A DNA stretch of 64,000 nucleotides from Emiliania huxleyi CCMP1516 (Eukaryota; Haptophyta; Isochrysidales; Noelaerhabdaceae). Position 1 is the stretch's first letter; each line of letters opens with the position of its first letter. The notes beneath the pieces are model-generated. The model was not told the origin of the DNA. It worked only from the letters and a program-made list of their open reading frames with translations, and did not search any database. Below, piece by piece: positions 10,535 through 21,138 of this stretch. A program made the position numbers and the translations under genes. The DNA lies in NCBI RefSeq assembly GCF_000372725.1, contig NW_005200170.1:1-64000 (forward strand), in the 5' to 3' direction.

Positions 10535-12589
10535 CTGCGCCGCTCGCCAGCGCTGCTGTTGAGCGCCAGCTGCTGCTCCCTTCAGCCAGACGGCCGGGCC
10601 TGCGCAGCACGACCGCTGGCCTTCCTCCTGCCCCACAGGAGCGCGCCGAGGCGCGCGTCTGGGCAAGCAGTGCGTCTCATCGCGATGTGAGAGTCGACGC
10701 TGTGACGCCGCCGCTCGCCGGCTAGAATGACAGTGGCAGCATTCGAGTACGCGTCGAGCTGTGCGTACCAGCACTTGTATGCGAGCTTATTGTCCCTACG
10801 GCTTTTAGTTGGATCCCCCGCCTGGGCGGGGTCCCCACCACACCTTGTGTGTGTGACTTGCACACCGAAGCAGAGTTCTGCTCGAGCAGAGAGAGCCACC
10901 CCCTCTACTCGGAGCTAGTGGACACGGACGCGACACCACACGTCACGTACGCACATACACGACTGCCTAATGAGTAATGTGTACTTTGCCCGGCTCCCCA
11001 GGGCCCCGTCCCCCGCCCTCAGGGTGAATGAACCTTCGGTCTGGTTCGGTCTCTTTCTTGTAAAGAAAGAAAAGAAAGAAAATGGACAAGCCAAAGGAGG
11101 GATGGGAGGACGGCGTTGGAGCACTTGGAGTGCAGTCGGTATGTATGTATGTAGGAAGGCGAAGAACAGTCGGTCACCTCACATCCCGGGCCAGACCGGC
11201 GGCCGCCACTCTTGTTTTGACCGCGCAAGATAAAAAAAAGGGTGGCTAAGGGCTCTGCCCGCAAGGCGCCCGCGTCGCAGACGCGGTACCATTGACAAAT
11301 CTGCGATATCCCCCCACACGAGCAAATAGCCAAAATCCGAATACCGTGCACGAATCCGGCGATGTCGGCCGTGCAAGCCTTCAGCTGGTGCCAAGACTTT
11401 CGTAAAATTGAAGCCAAGAATCCGCCAAATCCGTGCTTTTCGCGCTACCTGAGGGGAAAGCCGCTGATCGAGCCCAGCGTGCCCGCGGCCGCCTCCCGCG
11501 CAGCACCGCCGCTGCGGAATCGGATCGATCCCATGGAGGAGGAGGGCGCAGTCGGCCAGCGCAGCAGGCGGAGTCCCTCCCCGCGCCGGAGCCCCCTGCA
11601 GTCGAGGGAGTCCTCGTTGGCGATGAAGGTGGCGACATCGAATCGGGGCCGACACACGTCACGGGAGGAATGGGCGATGAGCGGGAACGATGCGCGCTAC
11701 GACGCCGACTCCGCCGTGCTCGTGGCCGCAGAAAGCCGCGCTCCAGGAGCACGCCAAGATGCAATGGCTTGCTTGCTTCGATTCAGCTCTCTCGGCAGCA
11801 GAAGTGGGGCTGGAGCGGGTGGGGGTGGATGCCGATTGAGGGGGAGCGTCTCCAGCTGCGCCCTGTGGCAGCTGCGCCCTGTGGCAGCTAGTCGAGGGAC
11901 TTGGTAGTTGTGACCCCCCTGAGTGAGGACAGGAGAGAGAGAGCGTTTTGTGGTGTTTGTTGGTGTATGTGATCTGTGATCTGTAAGGGTCCGCCCGCAG
12001 GCGCATTTTGTATACCGAGGCGGTGCCCGGTGCCGAGCGTAGGCAGAGCCCACAGGTCGGACCTTGAGACAGCGTTGTAGATCCCTGGGCGAGGGTGGTG
12101 GTGTCCCCGTCGGGAGGGGGCTGTCGCAGTGGTGAGGTCTACCGTCACCCCGCCAGCGGCCCGGCGGGTTCGGCTTAGGCCTCCTCTGTTATTGCAACAG
12201 CCCCGTCGGAGGTAGACCGCTCGTCTAGCCGATCAGCCTTAAGCGAGCGGTCTGGCCGTTGGAATGGCCGAGTTTGGTGGACTTGCGTCCTCGCATCGGA
12301 TCGTGATTACAAGCATTGTTTATACAATTCGACCACGAACTCTGACCGTCAGCTGGCCACTCCGGGGCGAGGGATATTCTTAGTAAGCCGGCATGCTGTG
12401 CATGCGCGACCGTTCAGAAACCCTCCCTCACCCATCTTCCTCCCACGATTCTCTCTCGGCGCGGTGTCTCTTGGAGGATGCCCTCCGGGCTCCTGACTGC
12501 CTTGGCGCTCCCTCCATTCGTTTGCGGCGTCGCATCTTTTGTTTCGGCGTCGTCGACTCCCCGTCCACTGTGTGCAGTTGGCTCGCCCC
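10535..12589. other. Intergenic, repeat-rich; no supported gene
   Basis: Open frames exist on both strands at 11180-11900, but none has a recognisable domain or clear exon structure. A family A fragment (about 11060-11110) is followed by a copy of the short motif GGAGCACTTGGAGTGCAGTC that recurs at 45168. Repeat R3 is at 11925-12115. Confidence 0.5.
11925..12115 (+). repeat. Dispersed repeat R3, copy 1
   Basis: It shares a diverged direct copy at 49330-49470, including GTGATCTGTGATCTG, CCGCCCGCAGGCGCAT and CCTGGGCGAGGGTGGTGG. Class unknown. Confidence 0.7.
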
Positions 12590-12920
12590 CTCTCCCTGGT
12601 GTATGTACTGGTGTATGTACGCAATAACGGGACAGGGTGCTTGTTCTCTCTATCTCCTCTTCTGGCTCTTAGCATGAGCTGCGCCCGGTGTCCGACCCCT
12701 TTTGCGCAGCAACACCTTAAACTTTTAGGCCCTCCAAATTCGGGTCGGAGCGTAGCGGAGTGGGCCCCGAGTTTGAAAAGGGCGACGGACGCTTGCGTCC
12801 TAGCCTCCAACAACGCCTCCCCGGCGCAGAGGGGCCCCCGGAGGGATGCACAACCGCTCCACGCCACGCCGCTTGCGGCGGTCCTCTTCCCAGCTCCGCT
12901 GAGGGCCCGTGCGTTATTTC
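12590..12920 (-). repeat. Dispersed repeat R1, copy 2 (inverted)
   Basis: Reverse-complement copy of 2130-2570 with high identity. It lies upstream of the PRP38B gene, just as copy 1 lies upstream of the kinesin. Confidence 0.8.
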
Positions 12921-13054
12921 TGGCTCATCCATGACGCACAACAAGTGCGACGCCCTCCCCGCGCGCGCCTCCTCCCCGCGCGGTTCGAGCCTCGCGCCGC
13001 GCGGCTCGGCCGGCGCGGCTCGGCCGCCGCCGAGCCGCGCGCCGCGCCGGCGCC

Positions 13055-14111
13055 GTGGCAGCCGCCGACGCGTGCGCCGTCGCGCCGCGCAGGTACTTCT
13101 TCTCCGGCCGGCTCGAGGCGGTGCGCCAGGACCCGGCGGGCGGGAACCGGACGCAGGAGTACGCCGAGCCCAACGAGGAGGGCCCGCACGAGGCCGACGT
13201 CGTCCCGCTCGTCAAGATTGCCGACCCAGTGCACGGCGCTCCTGCGTTCAACATCAACCCAATGTTGCTCGAGGGCATCCGGATGGGCGATCGGTTCTGG
13301 GAGCTCGCCAAGCTCACCACGTTTGGGGAGGTCGTCGACGCCATCTTCTACGAGGTCAAGTACGTTACCCCGTGGGTGCCAGGCACGCACGGCAAGCGCT
13401 CCAGCGGCATGCAGAGCGCCGTGCGCGGCGTGTCGAACGCGGGCACGCCCGGCATCGCCTACACCATGCTGCTCAAGCTCTTCCTGCTGCGGCTCACCCG
13501 CGACCAGGTGCGGTCGCTGCTGCGCCACCCGGACTCGCCCTACATCCGCGCAATCGGCTTCCTCTACCTGCGGCTCGGGCTGTACGACTTCAAGGAGCTC
13601 TGGGCGTGGTTCCAGCCGTACCTCGGCGACGACGACCAGTTCTTCATCGACGGCACCCCCGCCACCGCCACCACCATCGGCGAGTTTGTGCGCCGGCTGA
13701 TGACTGACCAGGCCCCCCTCGCGGCTCGCGGCCACAGCAAGAAGCGCCGGCCCGCCGAATAAAGAAGAGTTGTGCGAACAGGACTTCTTCGGCGACCGGC
13801 TGCCGCGGCTCCCCGTCCTCGTGTCGCGCCAGATCGAGGACAAGCTGCAGAAGGCCGCGTCGGGCGTCACGGACGAGCCGCCGACGGAGGCGGGCGGCGG
13901 CGGCGGCGGCAGCGGTGGCGGCCCCCGACTCGCGCGCGCCCCTTCCCGGCGGCGCGTCTCTCTTCACGCCGTCCCGCTGCGAATAGGGTGGGGCCCGGAG
14001 GACGCGGAGCGGCTGAAGCGCAAGCGGGCGGAGCTGGCCGAGGCGGAGGGCAAGGTGCGCTCGCTGCGCAAGCTGCTGAGCGAGCGGGAAGCGCAGGCGG
14101 CGAGGCGGTAG
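13055..14111 (+). CDS. PRP38B: Pre-mRNA-splicing factor PRP38B-like
   Basis: A PRP38-family component of the spliceosome (nuclear). The PRP38 fold is clear: INPMLLEGIRMGDRFWEL, a WVPGTHGKRSSGMQ region, then GIAYTMLLKLFLLRLT, SPYIRAIGFLYLRLG and FFIDGTPATATTIGEFVRR. The order and spacing match PRP38B, not PRP38A. An intron at 13712-13769 (58 nt) must be removed to join LMTDQ to LCEQDFFGDRLPRLPV. It has GC-AG ends and contains an in-frame stop. The C-terminal tail is Gly-rich then a charged helix, instead of the long RS tail of animals. The start at 13055 follows immediately on a GC-rich leader; an upstream exon is possible. Confidence 0.88.
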
Positions 14112-15709
14112 CGGAAGAGCGGGGAGAGAGTGGGATGGCGGTTGTGAGAGCAAGTTTGAGGCCCAGCCCAGTCTTTGGTATCCTCTTTGGGGTTGATCAG
14201 AGGAAGGTAACATACATCGAGATCTCTGCGGGACACCAGTAGATTTGTTGAGTGGAGATCGTAGATGCCGATCAGAGATCTTCCACACACAGCATCTCTC
14301 ACAAAACTCAGAGATCTTTAACTGAAGATAGAGAAGATCTTGTTCTTCATCTTGAGCTGCCGCCATCGGCACCTCGAGATCTCAGGCCGGAGACGGAGAT
14401 GTTGACTTCGCGCCAAAGGCGCCTCGAGAATCGTGTGGCCGACTCGGGAGATTGCAAAATGGCGCGAAAAGGGTGGAGATCCGCTTGAAGGTGTGAAAGG
14501 AAAAGAGCACCCTTGGAAGGACGTCGATCCCCCCCCTGACACGCCTCCCCCACGAGATTGGAGATTGGAGATCGGAGAAGAAGATCGGAGAACGCGTCTC
14601 CTTGTTAAATGAGCGCGCCGCGATGGAGCTCACCTCGTTAGTCTCTGGCATGACCGAGTTCGCCGCGAACCTGTATCCTCTAAAGACCGAGGAGGAGCTC
14701 GTGGCGCTCCTGAGCGGCATGCACCACTTCCCACCTGGCGTGCCTGAGCGTGCCCGTCGCGTCCATGAGCGGCTGCCCGCCGGGTCGGCGCTCCACTGAC
14801 GTCGGCGTGCTGATTGACCGGCTCGACACGGAGGGAGGCCTTGACGGGTTGTACAAGCATCTCGCGCACACCAAGGAGGACCCTCTACATTTCGTTCCGA
14901 GCACCAACACGGAGGCCGCGGAGCAGGCGTGTCGAGCCGCCCTCTCGCCCTGCACGCGTTGCCCCCTTGTACATGTACATGTTGTTGTACATGTACAACA
15001 TGCACTCAAATCCGCCTGATAGGCCTTCGTCTTTCTCGCTCGCTCGAAGCACATCTTCCGCCACAACGTCCTCCCCCCCCCTCCCTCCTCCCCCCCCCTC
15101 CCTCCTCTCCCCCCCTCCCCCCTCCCCCCCCCCCCTCCCCCACACAAAATTATTTTTGATGGCAGCGCGAACCACACGATAACGGTTTTCAACGCGGAGC
15201 GTACCATGTTATGAAACAAACGCAAGGCGGACATGGCATATCGCTCTCGGGCCCACAGACATCCCGCACACCCGCCGCCCCCCGCGGGCGCGCGCCCCAC
15301 CCCGGCCGGGAGAAAGGGGAGTGACAGCTTGGGATGGCAACAGAACGAGTATCTTGCACTCCATGACCATGTGCAAGAACGCAGAGAGAAATGAAAGCCG
15401 TTCGGCTCACAAGTCCGGCTCACGCGCCCCTTTCTCCCCCCCTCTCCCGCACTGAACACGTTCGCCCCATCGCTCCCAACCCATCCTCGGGCCGCGCCGC
15501 GCGATCTCGGGCGATCTCGCGCTATCTCGGGCGATCTCGGGCGATCTCGCGCTATCTCGGGCGATCTCGGAGCGTCGCTCGCGCGGCGGCACACCTGCTC
15601 AAAAAAGGAAGGGCCCGGTGCCCTGTGCGCCACTTTTGTCAACCTTCTGTGTCGAAACGGCGTCTACAAGCCGGTCTGCTTGCGAGCGTGCACTGCTCCT
15701 GGCAGCCCA
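14112..15709. other. Intergenic with possible small gene and low-complexity tracts
   Basis: A GAGATC-rich tract at 14250-14600 follows PRP38B. A small open frame (14602-14799, with MELTSLVSGMTEFAANLY) and one in another frame (about 14780-15019) might be two exons of a small gene, but the junction is unresolved. C-rich/CT low complexity covers 15072-15142. A 10-bp minisatellite (GCGATCTCGG) lies at 15505-15570. Confidence 0.4.
14983..15000. repeat. 18-bp perfect palindrome
   Basis: TGTTGTACATGTACAACA is self-complementary and sits beside a partial copy (TTGTACATGTACAT). This could be a binding site or a microsatellite by-product. Confidence 0.7.
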
Positions 15710-18250
15710 ATGGCCGGTTCTTCCACGGAGATCTTGGAGAGCAACTCGTCTCCGGACCCCGCGATCTTCGGCGATGCCCTGCTGCGCGACATGGCCAAGC
15801 TCTGGATCCGGACGCTCGACGGGAGGAGCGGCCAGCGCCGCCGGCCCTCGCCAGCACTGCTAGCCGCCGCCCGCCAGTGGCAGACGTCTCAGGAGCAGCA
15901 GCGGCGGCGGCGGCAGCAGCAGCAGCAGCAGCAGCGCCGGCCGGCGCCGGACCCGGCCGCTCCGCCGCCTGCGCATGCCGAGAACCCACGCTGCTGGCAC
16001 AAGTGCTCGCTCGGCGGGGAGATCCGAGTGCTCGCTCTCTCTACCGAGGCGGGCTTCGCCGAGGTGCACGCGGCGGCCTGCGCCAAGTTTGGCGTCAGCG
16101 AGGACTGGCGACTGCTCTGCCGCGACGCCGCCGACGCCGACGACGAGCGCGGGGCTGACCCTCCGCTCATCACGCTCCTGAGTGACGACGACCTTGCCTA
16201 TGCAAGGCACCGGCAGCCGTCCCTCTTCTTCGAGCTGGCGCCGCCGCGCGATTCGCTCTGCTCGCTGGTCGACGTGAGCCGCATGAGCCGCGCTAGCTCG
16301 AGCGCGCTCGACACCAGCTCCCTCGGCCTGTCCACACTCGACGAGGACGCGCGCACGCCCTCCGCCTCTGGCGCGCCATCCGCGCTCAGCCCGACGCCGC
16401 TCCTGGGCGCGGCCGACCTCGAGAATGACGAATCTCTCGTCACGGCCTTCTCCGCGCTGCTCCAGCGCGCGCTCTCGCAGGCCGTGGAGACGATGCCGCC
16501 ACCCGCAGCGCCCGCCGCGCCGCCGGCCGCGGCGGCGCCGCCACCGGCCGTGCCCCCACCCGCGCCGCCGCCGCCGCCGCTGGCACCGCCGCCGCTGCCG
16601 CCGCCGCCGCCACCGCCGCCACCGCCGCCGCCCGCTATCGAGGCTCCCATTGCCGCCGCTGTCGCCTTGCCAAGGCCCCAGTCGCCCCCTGCCCCGCCGC
16701 CACCGCCGCGGCCTCTTGCTGCGCGTGATGCCCCGGCGCGAAGGTCGACCGGGCCTCTGTATATCGGTGCGGCAGCGCCAGAGGCGCCGACGCGCAAGGC
16801 CCGGCAGCCCAAGGTGGTTCAGGGTGGGATCGAGGCTGCCTTTCGCAAACGGCAGAACCTGCGGCTGCGTGACGCGCGCGATCGCGTGATCGAGCTTTTG
16901 CGGTGCGGCGCCGACCGCGCAGGGCTGTCAGTGGCCGGGCGAGATCGGACGCGGCGGTGCGAATAGGCGAGCCAACCTGGAGCCGCTTGGCAGCTCGGAC
17001 GCGCTCGTAGCCCTCTTTCGCGACGTATCCGGCGAGCTCGCGGCGCTTGGCCTCGCGCTGGGCGCTTCCGAGGCGTGGGCAGACCGTCTCTACATCGAGG
17101 ACCGGCGGGGCGCGTTGCCCGCTCGAGCGTCATCTACCGCACCTCGTCATTCTACCGCTATTCACACCTCTCCCCTGCCTCCAGGGGCGCTGCTCTTCTC
17201 GGAGGAGGAGCTTGATGAGGCGGAGGCGGCACAGTCACGGCTCGAGGCAATGTACAACGTCGACGCGTGGTCATCGCAGCTCAAAGGTGCCTCCCCCCCA
17301 TCCCTTTCTTGCCAACCTCCCCACCTTGATGAGAGCAGCGCACTCTCACCGGGAGGCGTCCTGAAATGGACTACTCGCGGTGCGCAGGGCGTCTCTCGTC
17401 GGCCGAGCTGTTGCTACAAGAGACTGCGCCGGACTCGCCGCGCGAAGGCAGGTCGACTCCACGAGGCAGCCGCGGCGGCTCCGGCGCCGCTCGTGGCGGA
17501 GGGACCATGACGAGTGAGGAGCGAGTCAAGCGCGCCCTCAAGCGTCTCGAAGAGGATGTGCCGTACCACGTCGCCCTCTTTGCCGAGCCCGTCTCCCTTC
17601 GCACGTTGGACGCCATCGACGCGATGGGGCAGCCCACCCCAAATAATAAATAATAAATAAAACGGACACCTCTACTGTGAGATGGGTAAAAAGGAACAGG
17701 TCCCCGCCCTTGCAGCCCGCCCCAGCGCCGTTGGTGCCCCCTCCTTTCGCGGCGACCGAGGCCCACCTCTCCTCCGTAGGCTGCCGAATGAGCTGCGGCA
17801 GCTCGGCGAGCGGCTGCTGGTCGCCCTCTCGAGGAGATTCGGTCCCTAGACCCTGCCACGGCGGTGAGAGGGAGGGAACGCGCACGTCCCTCTCCCTTGT
17901 TGCTCCCCTCCAGGCTGCTTCGGCTTGTGGCGAACACGCTGCGGGGAATGTCGACCGCCGCCTCCGCTCAGAAGATCAAGGCTATGCGCACCGCTGCTGC
18001 GTTAAAGGTGCGCCGCCGCCGCCGCCGCGCTGTGTCCACGTGCCAGGGCCCACGCAGCACCCCCTGTCGGCAGGTACGCGCACACATCGAAAAGGGACAC
18101 CGCGCCGCGCTGGCGCTTGAAGCTAGTGGCGCTGAGGTTGCGGAGGCGAGGGCCGAGTTTGAGTCGGTGGACGCGTCGCTCGAGCCCCACATCCCGGCGC
18201 GCGGCGTGGGAGGGGCAGAGTCAGACGACGACGACGACGACTACTACTGA
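15710..18250 (+). CDS. PB1-domain protein with polyproline region, 7 exons
   Basis: Proposed join 15710-16902, 16967-17109, 17185-17286, 17388-17628, 17780-17812, 17914-18007, 18074-18250; 660 residues, all in phase. A poly-Gln stretch precedes a PB1-like domain at about residues 96-180. This has the conserved basic Lys (HKCSLGGEIRVL) and an acidic OPCA-like end (LITLLSDDDLAYARH), suggesting front-to-back oligomerisation. A Ser-rich linker and a long polyproline segment (FH1-like) follow, then helical regions (RRANLEPLGSSDALVALFR; ALLFSEEELDEAEAA) and an acidic tail DDDDDDYY. No FH2 domain is seen, so it is not a formin. It is probably a cytoplasmic or nuclear scaffold (inference). Introns at 17110 and 17813 have GC donors and show next-exon duplication; the one at 17629 carries a retroelement fragment. 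Confidence 0.75.
17641..17713 (-). mobile_element. Truncated retroelement 3' end inside an intron
   Basis: About 50 bp here match 42690-42750 in reverse complement, followed by an ATTT-type tail. The insert is flanked by near-identical 12-bp sequences (GCAGCCCACCCC at 17629-17640 and GCAGCCCGCCCC at 17714-17725). This suggests target-primed retrotransposition of a short 5'-truncated copy. Confidence 0.65.
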
Positions 18251-19489
18251 CGTTTTTCTCGTTCGAACGCCCGGCTGGTTGGTGGCAGGTTCTTCGTTAG
18301 TTGCTGTGTACCGCCGAGGATATCGCTTCCGCGGGATGGTGGCCACGAGAGCCACTCGGTCGAGGCGGGAGGTTGCAACGTGTTCCGGCAAGCTAGTAGC
18401 TAATGGGTCGGAGGGGGAGGGGGCGGGGGGGGAGGAGAATGATGTACGCAAGTGACGTCTCCGTGAATCGTAAGCGACCCGTGGTCCATCTGGCCCGCCA
18501 AATGTGCCGATTTTCGCGGGCGAAAAGTCGGGAAAGTAACGGAAAGAACAAAGATTACACTATTCACAACCTTCTCATTGAAATATTGAGTTTACCAAGC
18601 TGCAGAAACGAGCTTTTAGTGCTTATGAGCATAAGCACTGGATTCTCATGCGCGCGGAGCGCGCCGGTGCTCTACCCGGACACGCGCGGAGCGCGCTAGC
18701 TGGACACCGCACACGCGGAGCGCGCTAGCTAGACACACACGCGCGGAGCGCGCTGGCTAGATACCGCGCGGAGCGCGCTGGCACCTATGTGCGCGGAGCG
18801 CACCGCGGTAGAGTCTAGACACATGAAGACAGTCTGTTGCAGTCAGTTGTGGCCACGCGGCTTCGGCCTGACGTTGTAGCACTCGGCTGGCAGACGCTGT
18901 GTCTCTGCCTTCTTCCGCGTCATGACCAGACCCCGCTGCAGCGAAGCTCCAATGCCGCCCCTCTGTGCACGTGACCTGTCGTTGTGGTGAAAGCGGTCTT
19001 CCCAGTTGAGCCCGCCCCACAGTTCTCGAGCGCACGGTTGATGAAGGGCACGGCGACGGGATGGTACGGCTAGGGCGCGTTCCACGCGATCACAGCCTCC
19101 TCAGTTGCAGTGACCCAGTTGCCCTGGCGGTCGCAGCGGTCCCACACACCGCCCATGCCCTGAGCGCGCCGCTGCAGAACACGCGCGGAGCGCGCCGCTG
19201 CATGGGTAGGCGCGGAGCGCCGCCACTCGAGATTGGGCCTGTGGGTGGGCCGATTGGTTCCTGCGTGTGAGTCAAACTCTTAATAGAAATCGCATCTAGC
19301 CCTCCACAACCCTCAAAATTTTCCTCGGGGCGCGCTCCGCGCGCGGCGCTCCGCGCCTACTCCTTGAGCGTCATAGCTGGTTCGCACATGTTCTGCAGCT
19401 TGGTTGAGTTAGGGGGGGGGGGGGGGCGTTTGACTGAACTTCACGTGGCCGGCCGGGGCACACTCATCGACTTGGGCTAATTTGCACCA
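18251..19489. other. Intergenic with GC-palindrome repeats
   Basis: No supported gene. Many copies of the near-palindrome GCGCGGAGCGCGC occur at 18645-18812, 19175-19215 and (inverted) 19330-19362, often followed by TAGCTAGACA-like spacers. A poly-G run is at 19411-19426. Confidence 0.55.
18645..18812. repeat. GCGCGGAGCGCGC cluster
   Basis: At least six copies of the motif are spaced about 25-35 bp apart, separated by short CTAGCTAGACAC-like spacers. Confidence 0.75.
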
Positions 19490-20393
19490 GCGTGCCTCTC
19501 TAGTCCCGCCTGCCACCCTGATACCGAGGGCGGGGCGCAATCTTCGACTTGGGCTATTATCTGGCCTCGGGAGGGCGGCGGCGGCGGTGTAGGGGCGGCG
19601 GCGAGCTCCCGGTGGCAAATACTCGCCTCACAGTCCAAGATGGCGGCTCGCGCCCCCAACTGTGCTCTGGCGTGCCTCTCTAGTCCCGCCTGCCACCCAG
19701 ATACCGAGGGCGGGGCGCAATCTTCGACTTGGGCTATTATCTGGCCCCGGGAGGGCGGCGGCGGCGGTGTAGGGGCGGCGGCGAGCTCCCGGTGGCAAAT
19801 ACTCGCCTCACAGTCCAAGATGGCGGCTCGCGCCCCCGGCCGTGCTCTGGCGTGCCTCTCTAGTCCCGCCTGCCACCCAGATACCGAGGGCGGGGCGCAA
19901 TCTTTGACTTGGGCTATTATCTGGCCCCGGGAGGGCGGCGGCGGCGGTGTAGGGGCGGCGGCGAGCTCCCGGTGGCAAATACTCGCCTCACAGTCCAAGA
20001 TGGCGGCTCGCGCCCCCGGCCGTGCTCTGGCGTGCCTCTCTAGTCCTGCCTGCCACCCAGATACCGAGGGCGGGGCGCAATCTTCGACTTGGGCTATTAT
20101 CTGGCCCCGGGAGGGCCGCCGCGGCGGTGTAGGGGCGGCGGCGAGCTCCCGGTGGTAAATACTCGCCTCACAGTCCAAGATGGCGGCTCGCGCCCCCGGC
20201 CGTGCTCTGGCGTGCCTCTCTAGTCCCGCCTGCCACCCTGATACCGAGGGCGGGGCGCAATCTTCGACTTGGGCTATTATCTGGCCTCGGGAGGGCGGCG
20301 GTGGCGGTGTAGGGGCGGCGGCGAGCTCCCGCGGTGGCAAATACTCGCCTCACAGTCCAAGATGGCGGCTCGCGCCCCCGGCCGTGCTCTGAT
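19490..20393. repeat. 180-bp satellite, five tandem units
   Basis: Units begin at about 19490, 19670, 19850, 20030 and 20210 with a period of exactly 180 bp and only a few substitutions between copies; the last has a 3-4-bp insertion. A degraded partial unit precedes the array. Because 180 is divisible by three, both strands appear open for long distances; these are not genes. Confidence 0.95.
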
Positions 20394-20464
20394 GTGTCGC
20401 TTGGGTCGCCTCTGCTGCCTGTGTCTCTATCTTAGCCAGATATCGAGAGCGCGCGACGACAACC

Positions 20465-20494
20465 AACCCTAACCCTAACCCTAACCCTAACCCG
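20465..20494 (+). repeat. Interstitial telomeric repeat (CCCTAA)n, block 1
   Basis: Five perfect CCCTAA units directly after the 180-bp satellite. Confidence 0.9.
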
Positions 20495-20630
20495 ACGAAC
20501 CCAAAGCATTCACCGAGAGCTCGTGTCGACAGACCGCTGATTCCTCCATTTGGTTTCGGCCCAAACCGGACCATTCTCTTAGGAGCTGCACAACGCGCGG
20601 CTTGAACTCTCTGACTTACCCTGATATCCT

Positions 20631-20687
20631 CTAACCCTAACCCTAACTAACCCGAACCCGAACCCTAACCCTAACCCTGACCCTAAC
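20631..20687 (+). repeat. Interstitial telomeric repeat, block 2
   Basis: Degenerate CCCTAA units with CCCGAA and CCCTGA variants. A third, weaker telomere-like stretch (TTAGGG/TTAGGGG-like) is at 27679-27712. Confidence 0.85.
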
Positions 20688-21138
20688 GACACGGTGCTCC
20701 TCAAGAGGTCATGCGCGTCGCTGCCGACGCATCTCGCGTGTTGGTGTTGATTTCGGCGGGGGCGTGACCTCCATATAGGCGCTCGATACCCCCTCTCTCT
20801 CGCTGCCTACTCGCTCGCTGCCTCTGGGGAGGAGGGGATTACGTAGGGCGCGCGCCACTGCCGCGCGCCACTGCGCTCGCCTTTCCCGAGGCCCCTCCCC
20901 GAAATACAAAGAAAGAATTCTACATTCAAGCCCCTCTCTCAGATGGCACGGAGTAAAAAAAGAAAGAAAGAAAAAGCTAACAAAGACACGCTCTCACTCG
21001 GCGGCTCCCTTCCTGTTGGCCCAGTCCTCTGGTGAGTCCTCGGCCTCGACCGCACCTGCATCCTCCCGCGTCGGTGCAAAGCACGCGCTCTCCGGCGGCT
21101 GCGCGGCGACGCGAGCTCGGCTTGCACGATCGCCCGCC

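Noticed and set aside
11179-11907. Several overlapping open frames on both strands
   Set aside because: None has a domain, convincing splice sites or a composition clearly better than its antisense partner.
16500-16660. Formin identity suggested by the polyproline region
   Set aside because: No FH2 domain follows, and the PB1 domain is not a formin feature.
19477-20340. 287-codon minus-strand and 172-codon plus-strand frames in the satellite
   Set aside because: Both result from a 180-bp period divisible by three. There is no start context or domain.
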